A DNA stretch of 64,000 bases from Lepus europaeus. Taxonomy: Eukaryota; Chordata; Mammalia; Lagomorpha; Leporidae. The notes under the pieces are model-generated. The model worked only from the letters and a program-made list of their open reading frames with translations. It was not told where the DNA came from and did not search any database. A program made the translations under genes and the position numbers. The stretch covers positions 78,396,253 to 78,460,252 of the forward strand of contig NC_084836.1 of the NCBI RefSeq assembly GCF_033115175.1. The letters are read 5' to 3'. Numbering within the stretch: the first letter of the stretch is position 1; each line of letters opens with the position of its first letter. Positions 45,447 through 55,515 of the stretch are shown in pieces.

Positions 45447-46779
45447 TGGAAGGTATTTTAATGATGACATTGGACTAAAAATAGAGGCTAGATTTTAAGA
45501 CTCCAGAAAGCCACCCTCTCAATACATATTCATGTGCGTGGCGGAGAGTCCACGGTTGGGTCTGTGGATCAAAAATTTGTCCAGGATCTTGGATTCCTTC
45601 AAGCCCCCTCTTTGTACCCTATTGCCTGCCTGTAGACAGCGTGTAAAGCAGTCCCCACCCCCATCCCGCCCCACCCCAAACACCTGCCATGCCCTCAACA
45701 GGCAGAGTTAGTGCAGAGGCAGGGGGCGAGGCCAGAGACTACTGCATCTGTTACATGCAGCACAGCCTACTCCCTGGGATGACACATTGACAGGCAAGGC
45801 TGCAGGGGACCCTGGGGTGTGGACCCCTCCTCTCCAGCCTGCATCACATCACAGCAGGGCCATTGCCTCCAATGCCAGTCACATCTCTGTCCACCCGGGG
45901 CAGGACAGCACCAACGTCCAGGGTCCAGGGGCAGGATATCCCCATTGGGTTGTCGCTTCCTCGGAGCCCCCGGGCGGGGGCGGGGTGAGGGGGAGAGGGG
46001 ACTGACTCATTTGAATGACATTCCCAAGTCTTTAGAAAGAGGCTGGGCCTGAAATGGAAACAGCAGCAGAAGCGTTTCTGGGAAACAGGAAGCCAGATCT
46101 CTTTTGTTTGCAAAGACTTATTTTCCCCAGATTCCGAGAGGGCTTCATTCCCAGTGAAATACAGCTTTTGGATGGCGTGATAAAATGCAAGGATGGTATC
46201 CATGCCTCTGGCTGCAGAGCCAAGGGGGAAAGACTCTACATGAGAAAACAGCTCATTAGGGCTGCCTCGGGCGTGATTCAAGTTCTGGATTTACGAGTTT
46301 TCAGCTGTGTGTTTAGCCTGCTTACAGATGATTCAGCTGGTGCTGCCAAGACCGCTCTTTGCAGCTGTTGGCGCCGTAGTTCGGCAGTGGCCAAATGGTT
46401 ATCAGGACCATGAAAATGACTACCAGATCCAGGGAGGAGCATCCTTCACCCCTGCCCACAGCCAACAGCCAAGGCCGCGTCCCTTGGTACCCTCTCTCCT
46501 GGAGCACCCTCCCAGGGGCTCGAAAGGATGCGTGTTGCTAAAGGTTTCCAAGTCTCTTCCCAAGGGGGAACCTTTGCCAGTGCTTGTCAGGGAGCTGGCT
46601 TCAGGATTACGCCTGGTCGGAGAAAAATTCCCAGTGATCCGGGTGTGGACCAGAAGCTTCCCCCAGCCTTCCGTCCACCTTGGAGCAGCGGAGGGCTGGC
46701 TCATGGTAGAGGTGAGTGAAGAGTGAGCTCCCTGGTGGATGCCCTCCCTCCCCTTCCCACAAAGCCAGATGGATCCGTG
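45447..46779. other. SINE-free intergenic block upstream of THBD
   Basis: About 1.3 kb of unique, GC-moderate DNA with a G-rich strip at 45970-46000 and the candidate enhancer described separately. The 139-codon + frame at 46307-46726 has no recognisable domain and an antisense competitor. Confidence 0.5.
46003..46111. promoter_or_regulatory. candidate enhancer: AP-1, TEAD, STAT-like, ETS, FOX motifs
   Basis: Within 109 bp: TGACTCA (46003), ACATTCC (46018), TTCTGGGAA (46076), ACAGGAAG (46085-46092) and TGTTTGC (46105). ETS plus FOX and AP-1 plus TEAD pairs are typical of endothelial enhancers. The site is about 6 kb upstream of THBD. This is motif evidence only. Confidence 0.35.
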
Positions 46780-46960
46780 GTCACCCACGGCATTGCAGGT
46801 GGTGACTTAACCCACTCTGCCACAGAGCCAGCCCTGAGACCCAATGAGGCATTGCCTGCTGCCTTCTCAAGTGTACGTTAGCAAGAAGTGGCATCATGTG
46901 GAGGGGCCAAGTCTCAAAGCAGCCATTTGAATATCTGATGCAGGTGTTCCAAATGGCGTC
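46780..46960 (-). mobile_element. C-repeat SINE fragments
   Basis: GCAGGTGGTGACTTAACCCACTCTG..CAGAGCCAGCCCTGAG is a reverse head fragment. A second degraded piece follows to about 46960. Confidence 0.55.
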
Positions 46961-47104
46961 TGCACAACTGAGCCCAAAGCCTTCTCCACAGAGCATTTTT
47001 CTTGCTATAACATGCATATCTGACATAAGAAATATAAAGAAGTAAAAATTGTTATGCTTCAAATCAGAGATAATTATATGTGCATGTATATAAGAAAGTA
47101 TATC

Positions 47105-47445
47105 AGGGCCAGCGCTGTGGTGTAGCAGGTTAATCCGCCGCCTGCAGTGCTGGCATCCGATGTGAGGGCCGGTTTGAGTCCTGGCTGTTCCATTTCCAAT
47201 ACAGCTGTCTGCTATGGCCTGGGAAAGCAATGAAGATGGCCCAAGTGCTTGGGCCCCTGCACCCACGTGGGAGACCCGGAAGAAGTTCCTGGCTCCTGGC
47301 TTTGGATCAGCGCAGCTCCGGCCATTGTGGCCATCTAGGGGAGTGAACCAGCAGATGGAAGTGCACTCTCTCGCTCGCTCTCTCTGCCTCTCTGTGACTC
47401 TGCCTTTCAAATAAAATAAATAAATATTTTTTAAAAAATAAATAA
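47105..47445 (+). mobile_element. C-repeat SINE
   Basis: GGGCCAGCGCTGTGGTGTAG head and tail CTTTCAAATAAAATAAATAA. Confidence 0.94.
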
Positions 47446-47607
47446 GTATACCTTACGTGTGTATATATAACCTGTGTATATAAACCTACACACACACAGA
47501 CATACACACACACATACACACCTTATATTATATGTAGCTTGGTTTCTAAATTAGATGAACTTATTTCCATCCAATGGATGTATTAGTTGTAATCTATTAA
47601 AAAAAAC

Positions 47608-47928
47608 TCGGCTGGTGCCATGGCTCACTGGGCTAATCCTCCCCCCGCAGCGCCAGTACCCCGGGTTCTAGTCCCGGTTGCTCCTCTTCCAGTCCAGCTC
47701 TCTGCTGTGGCCCGGGAAGGCAGAGGAGGATGGACCAGGTCCTTGGGCCCTGCACCCGTGTGGGAGACCAGAAGGTAGCACCTGGCTCCTGGCTTCAGAT
47801 CAGCCCAGCGTGCCAGCCTTAGTGGTCATTTGGGGGGTGAACCAACGGAAGGAAGACCTCTCTCTCTCTCTCTCTCACTGTCTAAGTCTGCCTGTCCAAA
47901 AACAAACAAACAAACAAACAAAAAACAA
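47608..47928 (+). mobile_element. young C-subfamily SINE, internally shortened
   Basis: GGCTCACTGGGCTAATCC and GGTTCTAGTCCCGG mark the young subfamily. About 30 bp after the B box is missing. Tail (CAAA)n. Confidence 0.9.
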
Positions 47929-48017
47929 CACTCATCATGCTAATTCAATGTTGGTCTTTCTAACTTTCAAAAAAATGAAAAGTCAGCACTAAATATGTGC
48001 AATGAGTCTTATGGTGA

Positions 48018-48350
48018 TTTTTTTAAAAAAATATTTATTTATGCATTTGAAAGTCAGAGTTACAGAGAAAGAGAGACAGAGAGAGAGAGAGATCGTCCAT
48101 CCACTGGTTCTCTTGCCAAATGGCTGCAATGACTGGGGCTGGGCCACGATGAAGCCAGGAGCCAGGAGCCTCCTGTGTGTCTCCCACGTGACTGGCAGGG
48201 GCCCAGGGACTTGGACCATCCTCTGCTGCTTTCCCTGCATTAGCAGGGAGCTTCATTGGAAGTGAAGCAGCTGGGACTTAAACCGGCACCCATGTAGGAA
48301 GCCAGAGCTGCAGGTGGTGGCTTAACCTGTTGCACCATAACGCCTGCTCC
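48018..48350 (-). mobile_element. C-repeat SINE
   Basis: Complete reverse copy, ATATTTATTTATGCATTTGA to CCATAACGCCTGCTCC. Confidence 0.93.
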
Positions 48351-49132
48351 TGTCTTATTATAGTTTTTAACATGTTTTTGTTAAATAACATTAAAGTATT
48401 TAATCCCCCTTTTCATATTCCCCAGCTAAATAAGTTATGTTCACGACACTTGCTTCACTTTGAAACTTCTTGTCCTACATGCCTTTGAGGGGTAAACTTT
48501 TCCCCCAAGAAATGTTTGATGGGAATCAAAGCAGAGTTGACATTTTTCAGTTGACACTTTTGGATTTCTTGTTCCCTTAGGAGGCCTGCTTTTAAGGATA
48601 GCATTTCTGAGGGTGAAAGTATTCCTTTCAAATAGGCGTTCTGTTTTCAACAAAACAGCTGGTGTGAATAAATACTATGCAAAAAAAATGAGAGCCTATC
48701 ATGACATGAATGCATGCTGAAAAAGAAATCTAGAGACATCTAGATTGTTCTATGTTCTTTGAACTTAGTAGTTTGCAGTTCAGGAATGGGAAAACACTGT
48801 AACTTATGCTCACTGATCTCAACCTGAAACTTTGCGTATCTCTCCATTCCTGAAACCAGGAAGGGGCAGATACCAACACCGGGGCCAGCAGTACCTGGGA
48901 AACATGAATACTTCATCCCACTGGTCCCTTGCAATCTCTCCAAATACTGTTTACAGAGGTTACTACCCTGCAATTATGGTATGAAAGAACTAGACCCCCA
49001 AACTCGTGATTTAAAATATCTGTAAAGAAATGCTTGTGTTTGATATCACATATTCTTTCTTTTGGTTATTTTGGTAATGTGTCAATGTCACTGGTATCCA
49101 TCGTAACCCTGTATTTTTTATTTGATGTATTT
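48351..49132. other. intergenic, no gene seen
   Basis: AT-rich unique sequence without a supported feature. Confidence 0.45.
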
Positions 49133-49186
49133 TTTAAAGATTTATTTATTTATTTGAAAGCCAGAGTTACACACAGAGAGAAGAAG

Positions 49187-49227
<41 letters not shown>

Positions 49228-49478
49228 ATCTTCCATTCTCTGCTTCACTCCCCAATTGGCCACAACAGCTGGAGCTGTGCCAATCCAAAGCCAGGAGCCA
49301 GGAGCTTCTTCTGGGTCTTCCACATGGGTACAGGGGCCCAAGGACTTGGGCCATCTACTGCCTTCCCAGTAGCACAGAGCTGGATCAGAAGTGGAGCAGC
49401 CAGGACTTGAACCGGTGCCCATATGGGATGTCGGCACTGTGGGTGTAGCTTTACCCGCTACATCACAGCCCCGACCCC
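49133..49478 (-). mobile_element. C-repeat SINE
   Basis: Complete reverse copy. Flanks TTGATGTATTTTTTA and TTGATTTTTTTTTA suggest a target duplication. Confidence 0.95.
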
Positions 49479-49479
49479 T

Positions 49480-49620
49480 TGATTTTTTTTTAAAGATTAA
49501 TTTTTATTTGAGAAGCAGGATTACAGAGAGGCAGAGGCAGAGGCAGAGAGAAGAGAGGGCTTCCCATCTGCTGGTTCACTTCCCAAATGGCCACAATAGC
49601 TAGAACTGGGACACAGGACA
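49480..49620 (-). mobile_element. C-repeat SINE, truncated
   Basis: Only the tail-proximal 140 bp remain (TTTTTATTTGAGAAGCAGG .. CTGGTTCACTTCCCAAATGG). It is the last repeat before the THBD block. Confidence 0.85.
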
Positions 49621-49900
49621 GAACTGGTCACAGGACAGGGACCCTGGAGAGTGGCGTGAAGTCAGGGGTGCACAGGGACTTTGGGAAAGTCGAAGACTAA
49701 AAACAAGTTCTCAGCAACTTTCTGGGTGTGCTTCCAGGAGGCTGTTCCAGGGGTTCAACAGGTCTTGGCTGTTGAGTCCACAGGGAGGGCAGCTGGGTCA
49801 GAAGCTTGGCCAGAGGGAAGTGGGCGTAAAATCCACAGAGAGGCAGGAAGAGTGACCCATCCCCAGGTGCAGGAGAACAGATAGCCAGATGAGGGCGGGG

Positions 49901-49914
49901 CCAGCAGAGGGCAG
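49901..49914 (+). promoter_or_regulatory. CTCF-like motif
   Basis: CCAGCAGAGGGCAG fits the CTCF core CCASYAGRKGGCRS at every position. About 2 kb upstream of the THBD TATA box. Confidence 0.5.
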
Positions 49915-50999
49915 TTTAGAATATGCAAAGTAGGCTGCCAAGTGGGGGCTGGAGGAGAGAAACTCACCAGGTCCAGGAAGGTACAGGGGATGCTGCCCAG
50001 TGTGTGTGCCCATGCATCTTTCTGCAGAGTAACCCAGACTGCCCAGGCCACCACGAGACAACACCATACTGCCTGGGTGGTAGCTCCAATGCTTCCTGCA
50101 CCTCTTCAAGTGAGGGCTGGTCCAAGTTGCCCCAGCATCACTGAGTTCTTGGTAGATTCCCTTGGCGGGAACCCAGGAGCACCGAGTAAGACACAACTAA
50201 AGATGGCACCGGGGAAACAGCTAAAAACCCTCTGAGAATGGCACCAGGGAGGCAAGACCTGTTATGTTAAGGCTCGCAGTCCCTCTTGGGGGCCTCTGTC
50301 CCAGTTTGTCACTCAGCTGCCACAGTCTCGAAACTTCTAGTGGTTGAACAAGGGACCCAGGTTTTCACCATCACGGTGCACTGGATGCTGTTAGGACAGT
50401 TAGGGCTGTCCTGTCTTGCGTCTCCTCCTTCCAGGAAATTTTCACTGGGGTTCTGCTCCCATGGGAAACCACGCCCACTCCAGGACCGGCTGCACCCCCG
50501 GCCAGCCCTGCTGCAGCGCCCACCTCCCTGGGCAGGCTGTTTGCAACCAAGTCACGACCAGTGGCTCCGCCAAAGCAGCCCGATTTTCTCATCTCCAGAG
50601 GTTTCTGCTCCAAGTTGCGGGAGCCTCAGACCTCATTGGTGAGATGGGGGCAGCCCCCAGGGCGGGACGCTTCTGTGGAAGCCCCGCAGGGCGCAGCTCT
50701 CAGCCTCCATCCCTGGGCACCGGGTCGGGCTGTCCACGCCCTACCCCTGCGGTCACTGCGGGTCAGTACAGCCCGATCCATCCCGCCGCCCCGCCCGGCG
50801 CTTGTCTTTGGCACGTGAAGACGCCACACAACCCTGGTCCCTTTTGAAGCCTGAGCTCTGTTGGCCCAGGGAGACCCGACGCGCAGCCACGGAATCCAAG
50901 CGGGGCCAGGCCCCTGAGCTCCCCACACTCCTAACCCTTGTTCGCTGGACAGGTTGCGAGACCTCCAATTTCTTTGGTTTCGTCTGGAGTTCAACAGCG

Positions 51000-51013
51000 C
51001 CGCCTCCTGGTGC
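51000..51013 (-). promoter_or_regulatory. CTCF-like motif
   Basis: The reverse complement reads GCACCAGGAGGCGG, two mismatches to the CTCF core. Confidence 0.4.
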
Positions 51014-51313
51014 TTGGTCGCCAGTGGCCCGGGGTGGGCAAATGACCTTATGAACTCCGGGTGGGCGTGCTTGCTTGCTTGCTTTATTTAATTATGTGTT
51101 TGTTTATTTATTTATTTATTTTAACGCGTTTGTCTTTCTATGTGAGCTACATTTTGGAAACACCCCTCCGCATTCCTAGTGAGTGAATACCCGTGATAAG
51201 GTGGAAAGCGACAGACCCTGCCGCCCACCCACGGCGCCGCCCGGCGTCCGTAAGTGGCACTTCCACGGCCGCCAGATGTCCATTCGGCCTCAGGACGAAA
51301 ACGGTTCCCCGAG

Positions 51314-51328
51314 GCGCCCCCTGGGGCC
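51314..51328 (-). promoter_or_regulatory. CTCF-like motif
   Basis: The reverse complement reads GGCCCCAGGGGGCGC. It includes the CCAGGGGGCGC core of strong CTCF sites. Confidence 0.5.
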
Positions 51329-51849
51329 CACAGAGCCTCCCTGCGACCTCCGTCAGGGGTGCCAGAAGTTGGACACGCACAGCCCGGGACGGGTGCGCTC
51401 CGCGACTCGCCAGCCCCCAGGGGTGCATCTGCAGCGCAACAGCAACCTCGCGGCTTTCCCACGCTGCCAAGCCGCGCCTCCCTAGCCGGGAGCCCTGGCC
51501 CCGGGAGGCGGGCGAGGCCTGGCTCCCTCTCCTAGTGAACTCGGGTTGTCTTTGCGCAGGGCACCAGGTCCCCAGAACCGCGCAGGTCCCCGGCGCTCAC
51601 GCCCCGCTCCCACGCCCATTGGAAGCAATCCAAGCTGGCCTGCAAGTCCACGTGAGCGTTCACGAAAACTAGCCAAAAGAACCGAAAGTTTGGGGAGGGG
51701 CCGCACGCGTCGGGGGCGGGCCCGCGGCCTCGGGGCTCCACCCGGGCTGGGTTTACTCATCCCCACGAGGTGATTCCAGGAGCGAGGGCGGGCGCAAGGC
51801 GTCCAGAGGACCCAGTAATCCGAGAATGCAGCATCAGCCCTTCCCACCA

Positions 51850-51904
51850 GGCACTTCCTTCCTTTTCCCGAACGTCCAGGGAGGGAGGGCCGCGCACTTA
51901 TAAA
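51850..51904 (+). promoter_or_regulatory. THBD: THBD core promoter with TATA box
   Basis: TATAAA at 51899-51904 is preceded by GGCACTTCCTTCC (ETS-like) and CCGAACGTCCAGGGAGG, an arrangement recalled from the human THBD promoter. GC box CGGGGGCGGG lies upstream at 51711-51720. The start site is expected about 30 bp after the TATA box, giving a 5'UTR near 150 nt. Confidence 0.8.
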
Positions 51905-52078
51905 CTCGCGCCCCGGCGGCCGAGCGGCTTGTCAGAAGCAGCCGCGCCGGGGCCAGGGAAGCGCCTGTCTGGGACCGACCGCAGCGGCTGCCCCCAGCGC
52001 CCCTCCGCCCCGGCCCGGGCCCCGAAGCAACGCCCGCGCTTTCTCCGGCGGCGCCTGCGCGCGGTGCGCCCCGGCGGC

Positions 52079-53821
52079 ATGCTCCGCGCCCTGCTCCTGC
52101 TGCTGGGCGCGCTGGCCCCGGCCGGTCTGGGGCTCCCGACGCACGCAGAGCCGCAGCCCGGAGGCAGCCAGTGCGTGGAGCACGACTGCTTCGCTCTGTT
52201 CCAGGGCCCCGCGACCTTTCTCGCCGCCGGCCAGACCTGCGAGCGCCTGGGGGGCCACCTGATGACCGTGCGCTCCTCGGTGGCCGCTGATGTCATCTCC
52301 TTGTTGCTGAGCGGCGACAGCCCACGCCTCTGGATTGGCCTGCAGCTCCCGCCCGGCTGCAGCCACCCCGGGGACCTCGGGCCCCTGCGCGGCTTCCAGT
52401 GGGTGACCGGAGACAACCGCACCAGCTACAGCAGGTGGGCGCGGCAGGACGGCGGTGGCGCGCCAGTGTGCGGCCCGCTGTGCGTCACCGTCTCGGCCGC
52501 GGGCGCCGCTGCCCCCGGCGAGCCGGCCTGGGAGGAGCTGCCGTGCGGCACTGAGGTCGACGGCTTCCTCTGCGAGTTCCACTTCGCGGCCTCCTGCAGG
52601 CCCCTGGTGGTGGAGGCCGGCGCCGCGGCGGCCACGACGCCGCACGTCTCCAGCACCTACAGCACGCCATTCGGGGCCCGCGGCGCCGACTTCCAGGCGC
52701 TGCCCGTGGGCAGCTCAGCCGCCGTGGCACCGCTCGGCGTGGAGCTGACCTGCTCCGCGCCGCCCGGGGCCGCCGAGGCGCGCTGGGGCCGGGAGGCCCC
52801 CGGAGCCTGGGACTGCAGCGTGGAGAACGGCGGCTGCGAGTTCGCGTGCAACGCGAGCGCGGGGGCTCCCCGTTGCCTGTGCCCGGACGGCGCCGCCCCG
52901 CAGGCCGACGGGCGCTCCTGCGCGCCCGCTGCGCCGCCCTCGTGCCAAGACCTGTGTGAGCACTTCTGCGTGCGCACCTCGGACGCGTCCGGCTCCTACA
53001 TGTGCATGTGCGAGACCGGCTACCGGGTGGCAGCCGACGGGCACCACTGCGAGGACGTGGACGACTGCGCACTGGCGCCCAACCCGTGTCCGCAGCGCTG
53101 CGTCAACACGAAGGGTGGCTTCGAGTGCCACTGCTACCCCGGCTTCGACCTGGTGGACGGCGAGTGCGTGGAGCCCTTGGACCCGTGCTTCGGCACCAAC
53201 TGCGAGTACCAATGCCAGCCGCTGGGCCAAAACGACTACCGCTGCATCTGCGCCGAGGGCTTTGCCCCGGTCCCGGAGGAGCCGCACCGCTGTCAGATGT
53301 TCTGCAACCAGACGACGTGCCCGGCCGACTGCGACCCCAACTACCCGAGCACCTGCCTGTGCCCTGAGGGCTACATCCTCGACGAGGGCTCGCTGTGCGC
53401 CGACATCGATGAATGCGACAACGGCTACTGCCAGGACGAGTGCCGAAACCTCCCCGGCAGCTACGAGTGCATTTGTGGGCCCGATTCACCCCTGGCCGGC
53501 CAGGTGAGCACTGAATGCTACCCCACGCAGGTGAACGGCGGCGACGGCGGCGACGACGGTGGCTCCGGAGAGCCTCCAGGCTCCGGGGCACCCGGCTCCA
53601 CCCCGGCTCCGCCACCGGCCGCCGGGCGGGTGCACTCGGGCGTGGCCATCGGCATCTCCATCGCCAGTCTGTCCCTGGTCGTGGCGCTCCTGGCGCTCCT
53701 GTGCCACATGCGCAAGAAGCAGGGCTCGGGGCGCGCCGAGCTGGAGTACAAGTGCGCGTCCCCTGCCAAGGAGGTGGTCCTGCAGCAGGTGCGGACCGAG
53801 CGGACGCAGCCCAAGCCTTGA
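52079..53821 (+). CDS. THBD: thrombomodulin
   Basis: Thrombomodulin is the endothelial thrombin receptor: it switches thrombin to protein C and TAFI activation. The intronless CDS encodes 580 residues (human 575). Order: signal peptide about 1-20, C-type lectin-like domain about 31-170 (WIGLQLPPGC, FQWVTGD), hydrophobic linker, six EGF modules (about 246-281, 289-324, 330-363, 370-405, 409-440, 446-480), Ser/Thr/Pro/Gly region 482-517, TM about 519-541, short tail starting HMRKK. Thrombin-binding EGF5-6 and the EGF4-5 linker methionine (CQMFC, Met407) are kept. SG dipeptides at 496 and 502 near acidic residues may carry chondroitin sulfate. The ATG at 52079 precedes the signal peptide and has G at -3. 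The frame is open 103 codons further upstream, but that extension includes the TATA box, so it is not translated from the main transcript. Confidence 0.98.
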   Translation: MLRALLLLLGALAPAGLGLPTHAEPQPGGSQCVEHDCFALFQGPATFLAAGQTCERLGGHLMTVRSSVAADVISLLLSGDSPRLWIGLQLPPGCSHPGDLGPLRGFQWVTGDNRTSYSRWARQDGGGAPVCGPLCVTVSAAGAAAPGEPAWEELPCGTEVDGFLCEFHFAASCRPLVVEAGAAAATTPHVSSTYSTPFGARGADFQALPVGSSAAVAPLGVELTCSAPPGAAEARWGREAPGAWDCSVENGGCEFACNASAGAPRCLCPDGAAPQADGRSCAPAAPPSCQDLCEHFCVRTSDASGSYMCMCETGYRVAADGHHCEDVDDCALAPNPCPQRCVNTKGGFECHCYPGFDLVDGECVEPLDPCFGTNCEYQCQPLGQNDYRCICAEGFAPVPEEPHRCQMFCNQTTCPADCDPNYPSTCLCPEGYILDEGSLCADIDECDNGYCQDECRNLPGSYECICGPDSPLAGQVSTECYPTQVNGGDGGDDGGSGEPPGSGAPGSTPAPPPAAGRVHSGVAIGISIASLSLVVALLALLCHMRKKQGSGRAELEYKCASPAKEVVLQQVRTERTQPKP

Positions 53822-55426
53822 GGGGGAAGGGAGCCCCTCGCTCCGCCCCCGCGCGCGCTCCAGGCCTGCCGTTGGCGCGGCCCTGACTTCCCTCCGGAGC
53901 GCCACCCCACCGCCCCTGTCTGGCTCCCTGGGCTGGCGCCACACCTGCGGAAGAGCCTCTTCGCCCCCGCTGAGAATCTCGACGATTGCTTGTGTTGAGT
54001 TGGGCAGGTTGGGGGGGTCGTGAGGAGGCGAAGCCCCAGCCTTTGCCTAAAGGTCACTGACGCCCCACTCCCCAGCCCCGCCCAGCTGCGCTGCCTGGAG
54101 ACACCCGGACTACAGGGGTCCCCCAATTCACCTACGCCGGGCGCGGGAGGGGTGAGCCAGACTGGGTGGTGACCTTCAGGGCGGACCTTGACCGCAAGGG
54201 CTAGTGATGACCAAGATATTTATTTTTGTAAAACGTATTTGGGGTCCCTTTTTCTACCTGTGTGTTTCCAATACTCGCTTTTCATCTCCCCCCTCCATCC
54301 TTGTTCCCCCCCACCCCCACCTTGGTGGCAGTTACACGGTCTTGGTGAACATTCCCCTCCCAGCTCCCGGGCTCTGGGCTCTCTTACATATAGAAAGCCA
54401 GGTGCCCCTTTGCCCTTGACTCTTGGTCCTCCTTTCGCCTCCCAGGACGTGAAGCCAAAGCACCCCAGTCTCCCCACCTGTGCGAAAATAGGTGGGCAGT
54501 TGCGTTTTGCTCCAGACTTGCTACTTTATTCCAAAGTTTCAGGCCTGCAGGACAAAGCAAGGAAGGAGAAAACGTGAGAAGAATTCGTTCCGTTAACCTT
54601 GCTGGGCTGGCCAAGAAATGAAACCCTAGCAGGGTTTTTTAGAACCAGTGAGCCTGAGTTCTGTGATTGTTATCTTTGTGATTTGGACTGAAAAAAAAAA
54701 AATGGTGATCGTTGTAAGTTTTTTTTACGCCGGTTTCTTTTGTAGTTATTATTAGTGCTTTTCGACAGTGTTAAAATGTTCCGGATGCGTTCTTTAGAAT
54801 GACAGAAGAGAAGAAAAAAGCAGCTCCCCGGAGAGTTTTCAGCCGCATGATTCATCCTGGTTATCGGTTTGAGTCTCGCGGCTCTTGTCACTTGCTGGCC
54901 AAAATAAAACCGGTTTTGCTGGTTGTGGGGGATTTGGAAGCCTGAGATTGGAGCCCGGAGGATGCCTCATTAGGGCCCGTCCTTAGTGAGGCCCTTGGAG
55001 AATTGCTCCTGCTTCACTGGAATGTGGCCCCTGGACCAGAATGGAGCTAGTTAGAGATGCAGAGTGCTAGGCTCCACCCCCGGAATTCCTGGTCCCTCGG
55101 CATTGGAGCCAGGGCTGTCTGCAGGGTAAGCTGACAACTGGTGTGGCAGGGCTTCCAAGGTTCTGCAGCACGTTAACTGTGGGCCGGAAATCAGTAGCAG
55201 GCGAGTCCGGCCCTTTCTCAAGAAACTGAGGAATTGCATTGCTTAGCTTTGCCTTCCGCCAGAAAGGACTCGGTACACACCTGGAGCCTTTGCCGGCCAG
55301 GGTGGAGGAGAAGGCCGGTGGCTGGGCTGAGCTAGCCATGTGTGGAAATAATGTATGGTATAAGTGCATCTTATCAAACAAAGGTTTTCCTCTCCTATGT
55401 CATAAACTCAGCACATTTGTACATAG

Positions 55427-55439
55427 TTATTTATTTATT
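55427..55439 (+). promoter_or_regulatory. AU-rich element in THBD 3'UTR
   Basis: Overlapping ATTTA pentamers in an otherwise conserved-looking block (ACATTTGTACATAG..). Typical of mRNA destabilising elements; THBD mRNA is known to be labile. Confidence 0.6.
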
Positions 55440-55491
55440 GGAGTTAAACTAGAACACAGGCAAAACCCTTGCTATGATGTCACTTGTACAA

Positions 55492-55497
55492 AATAAA
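55492..55497 (+). promoter_or_regulatory. THBD: THBD poly(A) signal AATAAA
   Basis: CACTTGTACAAAATAAACAG matches the recalled end of the human mRNA. A GT-rich stretch (GCGTGCTCTTGGGTTCTGTG) follows. Confidence 0.88.
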
Positions 55498-55515
55498 CAG
55501 ATTTCAGCGTGCTCT

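Larger units (their letters stand above)
49621..51840. other. THBD upstream region, SINE-free
   Basis: About 2.2 kb of unique DNA that becomes steadily CpG-richer. It contains an AT-rich TTATTTATTTATTTATTTTA patch at 51104-51122, GC boxes and CTCF-like motifs. Long frames here arise from GC richness; no protein motif is seen. Confidence 0.55.
51180..54150. other. CpG island over THBD promoter and gene body
   Basis: Dense CG dinucleotides and very high G+C run from about 51.2 kb through the whole THBD coding sequence, falling off in the 3'UTR. A weaker island covers CD93 exon 1 (24.65-26.2 kb). Confidence 0.8.
53822..55515 (+). other. THBD: THBD 3'UTR
   Basis: About 1.7 kb ending after AATAAA at 55492. 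It contains TTATTTATTTATT (55427-55439, overlapping ATTTA pentamers) close to the poly(A) site and an earlier AATAAA at 54903 that could give a shorter form. SINE-free. Confidence 0.85.

Noticed and set aside
46307-46726. 139-codon plus-strand frame near the candidate enhancer
   Set aside because: No domain, antisense frame of similar length, and no splice or promoter context.
52485-53942. Long antisense and alternate-frame reading frames across THBD (up to 279 codons)
   Set aside because: Extreme GC content removes stop codons in every frame; Arg/Ala/Pro-rich products without motifs, overlapping the validated THBD frame.
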